This document shows, piece after piece, positions 6,513 to 12,974 of a stretch of 64,000 nucleotides of DNA. Location of the stretch: the NCBI RefSeq assembly GCF_041435355.1, contig NZ_CP108442.1, positions 4,586,501-4,650,500 of the forward strand, read 5' to 3'. The stretch is from Streptomyces sp. NBC_01276 (GTDB lineage Bacteria; Actinomycetota; Actinomycetes; Streptomycetales; Streptomycetaceae). Numbering within the stretch: the first letter of the stretch is position 1; each line of letters opens with the position of its first letter. The notes under the pieces were generated by a model. The model was not told the origin of the DNA. It worked only from the letters and a program-made list of their open reading frames with translations, and did not search any database. A program made the position numbers and the translations under genes.

Positions 6513-8948
6513 GTGGTGACGTTTGCACAGGCGCAGGAGCGCGCCGAGGAATGGATCAACGGGGACGTCCCCGCGTACCAGCACCGGGAGGTGCGCGTAC
6601 GGGAGTTCGGGCTGGGCTTCGTGGTGTGGGCCGAGGACCGGGCGGCCGGTCCGGTGTCCGGCGGTGGCCGGCAGCGGCTGGTCATCGCGCGGGACAGCGG
6701 TGAGGTGACCCTGTGGCCGGGCCTGCCGGTCGGCGAGGTCATCCGGCGCTACGAGGAGGAGTACGGGGCCGCTGCCGTGGCGGCCGCCGCGGAGGCCTCG
6801 GTGCCGCCGCCGCGGATCGACTCGGAGCAGACCTCCTTCATGCTGAGCCCGCCGGAGTGGCTGCAGGAGGCGGCGGACCGGGCGGGGATCCCGCCGGCGG
6901 CTCCGGCTCCGGCCCCGGCGGCTGCTTCCGGTGGCGCGGCCGAGCCGGTGCCGTTGCGGCGCGGGGGCGAGGCCCCCCACGGGCCGGCCGCCGGCGACGG
7001 GGTGCCGTCCGGGTCCACGCCGTGGGCGGGTACCGATGTGAACTCGGACGCGGACGGGGCCTCCGTGCCGCTGCCCGCCACGGTGTTCGCGCCGGCGCTG
7101 TCCGGCACCGATCTGGAGGACCGCCCGGCGGCTGCCTCCGGGGTGGCTCCGGAGGCCAAGACCACGCTGATGGCGGGCGGCAGCCAGCTGCCGAAGACCA
7201 CGGTCGCCCCGGTGCTGGGGATGCCGGACGGGGCCGGCGGGATCGCCGACGCGCCGACGAGCCGGGCCCAGGCGCCGCGGCCGGGCGGGGGTCAGCCGCA
7301 GCCGCCGCAGCCGCCGCAGCCGCCGCATCAGCCTCAGCCGCTTCAGCAGCAGCCGCCGCAGCCGCCGGGTTCGCCGGGTCAGCCGGGTTCGCCGGTGCCG
7401 GCTCCGGGGGTTCCCGGTGCTCCCGGTATGCCCGGGGCTCCTGGTGCGCCCGATGCTCCCGGGGGTGGGGCGCAGTACGCCGCGACCATGCTCGCCGGGC
7501 CCGCCGTGGTGCAGCCTCCCGGTCCCCCGGCACCGCCTGCCGCGCCCGGTGCGCCCAGTGCCCCCGGTGCGCCGGGGGCTCCCGGTGGGGGGCTCGACCA
7601 TGCGGCGACGATGCTGGCCGGGCCCGCCGTCGTGCAGCCGCCCCGGCCGCCGGGTCCGCCCGGTCCGCCGACGCCGCCGCCCGGTGCCCCCGGTGCTCCT
7701 GGTGCTCCTGGTGCTCCTGGTGCGCCCGGGGGCGGGGCGCATCATGCCGCGACCATGCTGGCGGCGCCCGGCATGGTGCCGCCGCCCGCACCGCCGGCGG
7801 CTCCCGGTGCGCCGGGTGCTCCCGGTGCTCCCGGTGGGCCCAGTGCTCCCGGTGGGGGGCTCGACCATGCGGCGACGATGCTGGCCGGGCCCGCCGTCGT
7901 GCAGCCGCCCGGCCCGCCGCCCGGTGCGCCGCGCGGTCCGGCTCCGCAGCAGCCCCCGGCCCCGTCCGGCGCGCCCACCGTCGGCCCCGGCTACCAGGCC
8001 GTGCTGCGCTACCGCGCGCCCGACGGCTCCGAGCAGCAGATCATCCGCCGCTCGGCGCCCGGCACCCCGCACCCCGAGTGGCAGATCCTCTACGAGCTCC
8101 GCGCGCTGAACGTGCCGCCCCAGCAGGTGCTGGAGCTGCACACCGAGCTGGCCTCCTGTGAGCTGCCCGGCGGCTACTGCGCCCGGATGATCCGGGAGAC
8201 CTGGCCGCAGGTGCGGATCACCAGCGTGGCCCCGTACGGGACCGACCACGCGGGACGTCAGCAGGGCATGCGGCACCTGCTCACCCATCAGGGTGAGCTG
8301 CACCAGGTGGCCGACGGGCCGGCGCGTCCCGCTCCGGTGCGGGCGCCGCTGCCGCAGGTCCCGCTGCAGCCGGCCATCCCGATGGACGCCATCGCGCAGG
8401 AACTGGCCGGTGCCTTCGGGCCGCAGGGCGTGTTCCGTTTCGACCAGCGGGCGGTGTCCCGTCAGGGCGTGCCGGAGATCGTGGCGCAGACCCTGATGTG
8501 GGCCGGTCTGCCCGTCGACTTCGGGCCGTTCTTCTGGGCGCAGGCCGTGCCGGGCCAGCCGGTGCCGACGCTGGCCGAGCTCGCGGCGCAGAGGCAGGTC
8601 CAGCCGGCGTCCGACGCGGGTTCGTACCTGGTGGTCGGCAGCGACTTCGGCAAGGCGCTCTGCGTGCAGTACGGGACCGCGCACATAGTGGCGGTCCCGG
8701 TGGAGGCCGGACCCGGAGGGGCGCCCGTACCGCCGCAGTTCGTGAATTCGAGCCTGCCGCAGTTCGCGCGTTCCCTGGCGATGCTGGGTCACATGTGGCG
8801 TCTGAGGCAGCATCTGACGCCGGAACAGGCCGGCCGCTGGACCGTCGATTTCCAGGCGAATCTGGCGGGTCTCGACAGTGCGGCGCTGGCCTCTCCGGAG
8901 AGCTGGTGGTCGGTGCTGCTGGAGCAGATGTGGGACGGGCTCCTCTGA
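6513..8948 (+). CDS. Imm35/YrhB - Pro/Gly-rich repeat linker - deaminase-like - SUKH-4 fusion protein
   Basis: 811 residues in four parts. Residues 1-85 (FAQAQERAEEWIN ... LWPGLPVGEVIRRYEEEYG) match the YrhB/Imm35 fold. Residues about 90-485 are a low-complexity linker with four copies of AATMLAGPAVVQPP or a near variant, separated by collagen-like GAPGAPG and PPG runs. Residues about 490-600 carry a deaminase-like signature: His520-Pro-Glu522 in HPEWQILYELR and Cys549-x6-Cys556 in CELPGGYC, as in XOO_2897-type deaminases. Residues about 610-800 match SUKH-4. The GTG at 6513 is chosen because GAGGGGTGAT lies upstream, 7 bases after the previous stop. The enzyme-plus-immunity combination is inference from motifs; the repeats may vary in number between strains. 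Confidence 0.75.
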   Translation: MVTFAQAQERAEEWINGDVPAYQHREVRVREFGLGFVVWAEDRAAGPVSGGGRQRLVIARDSGEVTLWPGLPVGEVIRRYEEEYGAAAVAAAAEASVPPPRIDSEQTSFMLSPPEWLQEAADRAGIPPAAPAPAPAAASGGAAEPVPLRRGGEAPHGPAAGDGVPSGSTPWAGTDVNSDADGASVPLPATVFAPALSGTDLEDRPAAASGVAPEAKTTLMAGGSQLPKTTVAPVLGMPDGAGGIADAPTSRAQAPRPGGGQPQPPQPPQPPHQPQPLQQQPPQPPGSPGQPGSPVPAPGVPGAPGMPGAPGAPDAPGGGAQYAATMLAGPAVVQPPGPPAPPAAPGAPSAPGAPGAPGGGLDHAATMLAGPAVVQPPRPPGPPGPPTPPPGAPGAPGAPGAPGAPGGGAHHAATMLAAPGMVPPPAPPAAPGAPGAPGAPGGPSAPGGGLDHAATMLAGPAVVQPPGPPPGAPRGPAPQQPPAPSGAPTVGPGYQAVLRYRAPDGSEQQIIRRSAPGTPHPEWQILYELRALNVPPQQVLELHTELASCELPGGYCARMIRETWPQVRITSVAPYGTDHAGRQQGMRHLLTHQGELHQVADGPARPAPVRAPLPQVPLQPAIPMDAIAQELAGAFGPQGVFRFDQRAVSRQGVPEIVAQTLMWAGLPVDFGPFFWAQAVPGQPVPTLAELAAQRQVQPASDAGSYLVVGSDFGKALCVQYGTAHIVAVPVEAGPGGAPVPPQFVNSSLPQFARSLAMLGHMWRLRQHLTPEQAGRWTVDFQANLAGLDSAALASPESWWSVLLEQMWDGLL
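7470..7912 (+). repeat. Imperfect protein-coding repeats in the SUKH-4 fusion gene
   Basis: Four copies of a block encoding AATMLAGPAVVQPP (or AATMLAAPGMVPPP) begin near 7478, 7601, 7748 and 7870. Between them are 9-base GCTCCTGGT-type units (7690-7725) coding GAPGAPG. Such tracts expand and contract by slippage. Confidence 0.8.
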
Positions 8949-9071
8949 TCGGATGATCGGATGTGCGGCCGGGTCGGGACCTTCGAACGGGGTCCCGGCC
9001 CGGCCATTCCGGCTTCTGACACCAAATGACGCATCCTTGTCAGCAATCCCCGCGAGAGAGGCGCTTCCAGG

Positions 9072-9968
9072 ATGAGTGCACCCATGTCACCTCACGGACC
9101 CCAGGGTTTCTCGACCGTGCGAGGTCGCGGCTACCGGACCGAAGAGGTCGACCGGTACCTGGCCCGGCTGTCCGGGAGCCGGGACGAGGCGTGGGAACGG
9201 GTGGCGCGGCTGACCGTCCTGGCCAAGCGGATGGAGGCGGAGGCGGAGCGGCTGGGCGTCGTCGTCGCCTCGCTGGCCCCGCAGACGTACGACGAGCTGA
9301 GCGAGCGCGCCCGGCGGATCCTGTCGCTCGCCCAGGAGGAGGCGGAGGTCCTGCGCCGCGACGCACGGGCCGACGCGGTGGAGGCGAAGGGCGCGGCCGA
9401 GGCGCACGCCGACCGGGTGGCGGAACTGGCGCGGCACGACGCGGAGGCCGTGCGCGAGCAGACCGAGGTCCGGGCGCGGCAGGGGCTGTCGAGGGCCCAG
9501 CGGGAGGCCGACGCGATGCGGGCGGAGGCGCGGGAGGACGCGGCGGGCTGGCGGGCGGAGGCGGTGGCGGCGCTCGGGGAGATGCGTCGGCGCACGGAGG
9601 CGCTGCTCGCGGAGCGGGAGCAGGAGCACGCGGAGCGGTGGGACGCGGCCGGGCGGGAGCTGGCCGCGCGCCAGGCCGAGCTGGAGGCGCGGAGCGCTGA
9701 GCAGGAACGGCAGGCGGAGGCGCGGCTGGCGGACGCGCGGCGGGGGTTCGCGGAGGCGGAGGAGACGGCGCGGCACGGGCAGGAGGACGCGGAGGCGCGG
9801 GCCGCGGAGCTGATCGCCGAGGCGCGGGTGCGGGAGGAGCGGGTGGGGCGGGAGACGGACCGGGTCCTGCGGGAGCACGCGGAGGCGCAGGAGGAGATGC
9901 GGGCCCACATGAACCACGTGCGCTCCAGCCTGGCGGCGCTCACGGGGCGGGCGCCAGCGGAGGGGTAG
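9072..9968 (+). CDS. DivIVA-like coiled-coil protein ('cellulose-binding protein' type)
   Basis: 298 residues, almost entirely charged heptads rich in Ala, Glu and Arg after residue 35, predicting one long coiled coil. The N-terminus has a short DivIVA-like element (STVRGRGYRTEEVDRYLARL), in which the RGYxxxEVDxxL pattern is the membrane- or curvature-associated motif of DivIVA. Streptomyces homologues are often labelled cellulose-binding proteins, but related coiled-coil proteins act in the cytoskeleton at hyphal tips, and a cytoskeletal role is the better guess. There is no signal peptide or transmembrane segment. It follows the SUKH-4 gene by 123 bases and may have its own promoter. A second ATG lies 12 bases inside the chosen start. 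Confidence 0.75.
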   Translation: MSAPMSPHGPQGFSTVRGRGYRTEEVDRYLARLSGSRDEAWERVARLTVLAKRMEAEAERLGVVVASLAPQTYDELSERARRILSLAQEEAEVLRRDARADAVEAKGAAEAHADRVAELARHDAEAVREQTEVRARQGLSRAQREADAMRAEAREDAAGWRAEAVAALGEMRRRTEALLAEREQEHAERWDAAGRELAARQAELEARSAEQERQAEARLADARRGFAEAEETARHGQEDAEARAAELIAEARVREERVGRETDRVLREHAEAQEEMRAHMNHVRSSLAALTGRAPAEG

Positions 9969-10225
9969 GGGGCTTGCCGTTGCCCTGGCCGGGCGGTTGT
10001 CCGGGGGCGGGGTCGGGGGTGGCCGGGGTCGGGGCCGGGGCGGGGTGTCGTCCGGGACTGCATGATTTATGGCGCCCTGTCCGCAGCTGCGGAGTTTTTT
10101 GGGGTACCTCGCGCCAACACATCACGTTTTACGTCCCGGCCGACACCCCACCCCGTCCCCGCCCCCGGCCGGGTGCTACCCCCCTCATGAAGCCCGGCCC
10201 TCGTGGCGCATGCCGCCCCGTGGCG
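9969..10225. other. Gene-free region with a G-rich tract and a low-GC pocket
   Basis: No convincing gene in 257 bases. It starts with a G-rich tract (9970-10045) and continues with an unusually AT-rich pocket (about 10062-10135). The pocket contains the palindrome CCGCAGCTGCGG (10081-10092) followed by a T6 run. GGGGTGTCG (10042-10050) and CGACACCCC (10141-10149) bracket the pocket as a long-range inverted repeat. Confidence 0.5.
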
Positions 10226-11077
10226 TCAGAGGTGCTTCGACAGGAACGTGGCGATCAGGGGCGCGATCGTCGGGAGGTGGGTTTCCAGGGCGAAGTGGCC
10301 CGCGCCTTCGAAGACGTGGATCTCGGCGTCCGGTACGTCGCGCCGGTACGCCTCCGCTCCGGCCGGGGTGAAGAAGGGGTCGCCCGCGCCCCAGACGACC
10401 AGCAGCGGCGGGCGGGTCGTGCGCAGCCAGGTCTGCCAGTCGGGGTAGAGCGCGAAGTTGCCGGAGTAGTCGAAGGCCAGGTCGGCCTGGGCGTCGGCGC
10501 GGCCCGGCAGGCCGAGGTAGTGGAGGTCCAGGGTCCAGTTGTCCGGGGAGAGGAGGGAGCGGTCCGCGACTCCGGTCTCGTACTGGAAGCGGGTGCCCTC
10601 CTCGGTGAAGAGGCGGCGGACGCGCTCCTCGTTGCCGGGGACCTCGCGGCTGAGCCCGGCGAATCCGCGGGCCGCGTCCGAGAGCCCCTCGTCGTACGCG
10701 TTGCCGTTCTGGACGATCAGGCCCGTGACCCGTTCCGGCCGGCGGGCGGCCAGGCGCAGGCCCACGGGTGCGCCGAAGTCGAAGACGTAGAGCGCGTAGC
10801 GGTCCAGGCCGAGGGCGTCGGTGAAGCCCTCGACGACGTCCGCGAGCCGGTCGAAGGTGTACGTGAACCCGTCCGGGGCCTCGGTCCGGCCGAAGCCCGG
10901 GTAGTCGGGGGCGATCAGCCGGTACGGGGTGTCGCCGAGCGCGTCCATCAGGCGTGCGAACTGGTGGGAGGCGGTGGGGAAGCCGTGCAGGAGCAGCAGG
11001 ACGGGGGCGTCCGCGGGGCCGCTCTCGCGGTAGGCGACGGACACGCCGTCGACGTCGACGGTGCGGTGGATCGGCAT
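10226..11077 (-). CDS. Alpha/beta hydrolase with Asp nucleophile (haloalkane dehalogenase / epoxide hydrolase-like)
   Basis: A 283-residue cytosolic hydrolase. The oxyanion motif HGFPT lies near residue 33. The nucleophile elbow reads VFDFGAPVG, with Asp where esterases have Ser, as in haloalkane dehalogenases and epoxide hydrolases. The later acid lies in the WGAGDPFF strand and the catalytic His in GAGHFALE. ATG 11077 is preferred because AGGAGG lies 6 bases upstream; a GTG three bases earlier (11080) is too close to it. The gene is divergent from a CGNR zinc-finger protein, with an inverted repeat over its candidate promoter, suggesting control by that neighbour. The substrate cannot be told from sequence. 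Confidence 0.85.
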   Translation of the reverse strand: MPIHRTVDVDGVSVAYRESGPADAPVLLLLHGFPTASHQFARLMDALGDTPYRLIAPDYPGFGRTEAPDGFTYTFDRLADVVEGFTDALGLDRYALYVFDFGAPVGLRLAARRPERVTGLIVQNGNAYDEGLSDAARGFAGLSREVPGNEERVRRLFTEEGTRFQYETGVADRSLLSPDNWTLDLHYLGLPGRADAQADLAFDYSGNFALYPDWQTWLRTTRPPLLVVWGAGDPFFTPAGAEAYRRDVPDAEIHVFEGAGHFALETHLPTIAPLIATFLSKHL

Positions 11078-11103
11078 CACATGCCTCCTCGTGGCTTGGT
11101 GGC

Positions 11104-11136
11104 ATTAGTCTTGCGGAGGTCTGGCTAATGGGTCAA
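11104..11136 (-). promoter_or_regulatory. Candidate promoter and operator of the hydrolase gene
   Basis: On the minus strand, TTGACC (11136-11131) lies 18 bases before AAGACT. An inverted repeat, ATTAG (11104-11108) and CTAAT (11125-11129), overlaps the spacer and -10 region. A repressor bound here, plausibly the divergent CGNR protein, would block RNA polymerase. Confidence 0.45.
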
Positions 11137-11158
11137 GGGGGATTGGTAGAGTTAGTTC

Positions 11159-11704
11159 ATGGTTTCGTTTCCGCTTGTGGGTGAGCCCCTCGCCCTGGAC
11201 CTGCTGAACGCGGGGGAATTGCTCGACGCCCCCGTGGGCCTCGCCGCCTGGATCGGGGAGCAGGCCGGGCGGCTGGAGCCGGTCGATGAAGTGGGGGAGG
11301 CCGAGGTGTCCGCCGTGCGGGCCGTCCGGGAGGTGGCCGGGCCGGTGCTGGGCGCCGTCCGGCGGGGCGGGGCGCCGCCGGACGGGGCGCTGCGCGCGCT
11401 GAACGGCTTCCTGGCCGCGGCCCCCTCGCACACCGAGCTGGCCTGGACGGCCGGGGCCGGGCTGACGGCCGCCCCCTGCCGGACGGCGGACCCGGCGCGG
11501 CGGCTGGCCGCGGAGCTGGCGCAGGCGGTGGCGGAGCTGGCGACGGACCCGCGGGTGACGTCGGTCCGCCGGTGCGAGGCGGAGGGCTGCGTGCTGCTGT
11601 TCCTCCCCGCGCACCCGCGGCGCCGCTGGTGCGTGGCGTCGGTCTGCGGCAACCGGGCCCGGGTGGCCCGCTACTACGCCCGTCACAAGGAGGCCGGGGC
11701 GTGA
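11159..11704 (+). CDS. CGNR zinc-finger protein (ABATE domain), putative regulator
   Basis: A 181-residue protein with an N-terminal ABATE-like domain (LVGEPLALDLLNAG) and a C-terminal CGNR zinc finger: CEAEGCVLLF, then RRWCVASVCGNRARVARYYARHK. The four Cys should hold zinc, and the family is thought to bind DNA. It is divergent from the dehalogenase-like gene and probably regulates it. The ATG at 11159 has no Shine-Dalgarno site; instead TAGAGT lies 6 bases upstream, so the transcript may be leaderless. Its stop overlaps the next gene's GTG start (GTGA at 11701), implying translational coupling. Confidence 0.85.
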   Translation: MVSFPLVGEPLALDLLNAGELLDAPVGLAAWIGEQAGRLEPVDEVGEAEVSAVRAVREVAGPVLGAVRRGGAPPDGALRALNGFLAAAPSHTELAWTAGAGLTAAPCRTADPARRLAAELAQAVAELATDPRVTSVRRCEAEGCVLLFLPAHPRRRWCVASVCGNRARVARYYARHKEAGA

Positions 11705-12102
11705 GCGCCGAGTGGGAGGCGCTGGACGAGAGCCGGCGGGCGTTCATGATCAACGCGTTCGAGATCGACATCCTGCCCGGGGTCTGGGGCGACCTGGCGG
11801 AGGAGGACAAGGAGCTGCCGGTCTCCGCGCTGGCCGCGATGCTGCTCGACCTCGTCGACCGGGGCTGGGTGGAGGTGCGCCGGGTCGCGCCGTGGACCGC
11901 GCCCGACGGCACCCCCGGCTACCGGCCGGGCGAGCGGGTCCCGCGTGCGGAGCTGCCCGCGGTGCTGGCCGACCCCGACGAGTGGGAGTACCCGGCGGAC
12001 GGGGCGGAGTGGATCGGGGCGCTGACCCTGACGGAGACCCCCGAGGGATGGCGCGTCAACCGCATCGGGCCGCAGGAGGCGGGCTATCCGGCCGGTTCGT
12101 AG
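11701..12102 (+). CDS. Hypothetical protein coupled to the CGNR regulator
   Basis: A 133-residue soluble protein not recognised. It is acidic and Trp-rich, with a helical N-terminal half (EALDESRRAFMINAFEIDILPGVWGDLAEEDKELPVSALAAMLLDLVDRGWVEVRRV). The overall look is of a winged-helix-like or effector-binding module, but no specific motif supports that. GTG 11701 overlaps the upstream stop by the GTGA arrangement, so it should be co-translated with the CGNR protein and may act with it. Its 3' end overlaps the convergent membrane-protein gene by 19 bases. Confidence 0.7.
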   Translation: MSAEWEALDESRRAFMINAFEIDILPGVWGDLAEEDKELPVSALAAMLLDLVDRGWVEVRRVAPWTAPDGTPGYRPGERVPRAELPAVLADPDEWEYPADGAEWIGALTLTETPEGWRVNRIGPQEAGYPAGS

Positions 12103-12899
12103 CGGTACGGGTCGCTGCGCAGCCCGCGGGAGGTGACCACCACCGTGAACGGGGGCCGCGCCGTGGCCGGGAGCGGGGCGGTCAGGGCGCCCGTCGCGGG
12201 GTCCGGGGTGGCCGGGACGGCGGTGTCGTCCACCGTGAGGCGGGGTTCGGTGAAGCCGCCGCCCTCCACCGTGAGCAGGCCGTCGGCGGCTTCGACGTGG
12301 GTGATGACCGGGTTGGCGCGGGTGGCCATCTTGTTCACCAGGTAAGCCCCCGCCGGGGCGCCGGTCAGGGCCCAGACCTCGGACGGCAGTCGCGGGAGTC
12401 CCGCGCGCACGTCGGAGAGGAAGAACAGGACGACGTAGAGCATCGTGACGGCGCTCAGGGCCACGTACTGGAGGTCCACGAGGTCGGTGCGGCCGCTGTC
12501 GTTCGCGATCAGTTCGCGCAGCGGGCGCCGGCCGGTGGCGGTGGGCCTGGGGGCCGGCTTGGCCAGGGTGCCGCTCTCCACCCGTATCCCGACGACCGTC
12601 TTCGCCGCGATCAGGGCCACGTAGGGGCCGCCGAGCAGCGGCAGGTAGACGGAGGTCAGGGAGGACAGGGGGCCGTCCGGGCCGTGGAAGTACGCGACCC
12701 CGCCGCCCGCCGCCAGTCCGTACCCGAGGATCGCGAGCAGCAGCCAGACCAGGATCACGGTCCAGGCCAGCGCGAGGGCGGTGGAGGTGGAGAGCCGGCC
12801 GTCGCGGCCGGTCACCGTGCCGGGACGGTGGTACAGGCGCAGGCCGACGGGGCCGGCCAGCGCGGCCAGTAACGCCAGCGCGCAGAGTGCGGATGTCAT
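12084..12899 (-). CDS. Integral membrane protein with C-terminal beta-rich domain; contains a TTA codon
   Basis: 271 residues. Hydrophobic segments at about 1-20, 42-64, 78-100 and 145-165 suggest four or five membrane spans. After residue 190 comes a soluble domain (ANPVITHVEAADGLLTVEGGGFTEPRLTVDDTAVPA ... FTVVVTSRGLRSDPY) that resembles an IPT/TIG-like beta sandwich. Function unknown. ATG 12899 is chosen because GGGGGGACGAC precedes it. Codon 10 (12872-12870) is TTA, very rare in Streptomyces and read by the bldA tRNA encoded in this same window, so translation should be delayed until bldA tRNA matures. It overlaps the preceding convergent gene by 19 bases. Confidence 0.75.
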   Translation of the reverse strand: MTSALCALALLAALAGPVGLRLYHRPGTVTGRDGRLSTSTALALAWTVILVWLLLAILGYGLAAGGGVAYFHGPDGPLSSLTSVYLPLLGGPYVALIAAKTVVGIRVESGTLAKPAPRPTATGRRPLRELIANDSGRTDLVDLQYVALSAVTMLYVVLFFLSDVRAGLPRLPSEVWALTGAPAGAYLVNKMATRANPVITHVEAADGLLTVEGGGFTEPRLTVDDTAVPATPDPATGALTAPLPATARPPFTVVVTSRGLRSDPYRYEPAG

Positions 12900-12974
12900 G
12901 TCGTCCCCCCGGGTGCGGTCCAGGGGAAGAGGGTCACCCAATGGGTCCGGGCATGACAAGTCTGCCGGTGGCGG

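Noticed and set aside
10081-10100. CCGCAGCTGCGG plus T6 as an intrinsic terminator
   Set aside because: The palindrome has no room for a loop beyond a 4-bp stem, so it is too weak to call; kept only as part of an unusual region.
12343-12345. Possible second TTA codon in the 12084-12899 gene
   Set aside because: In frame the bases read GCT TAC; the TTA is out of frame. The same applies to CGT TAC or GCT TAC in thiolase, YfhO, eno and the BI-1-like gene.
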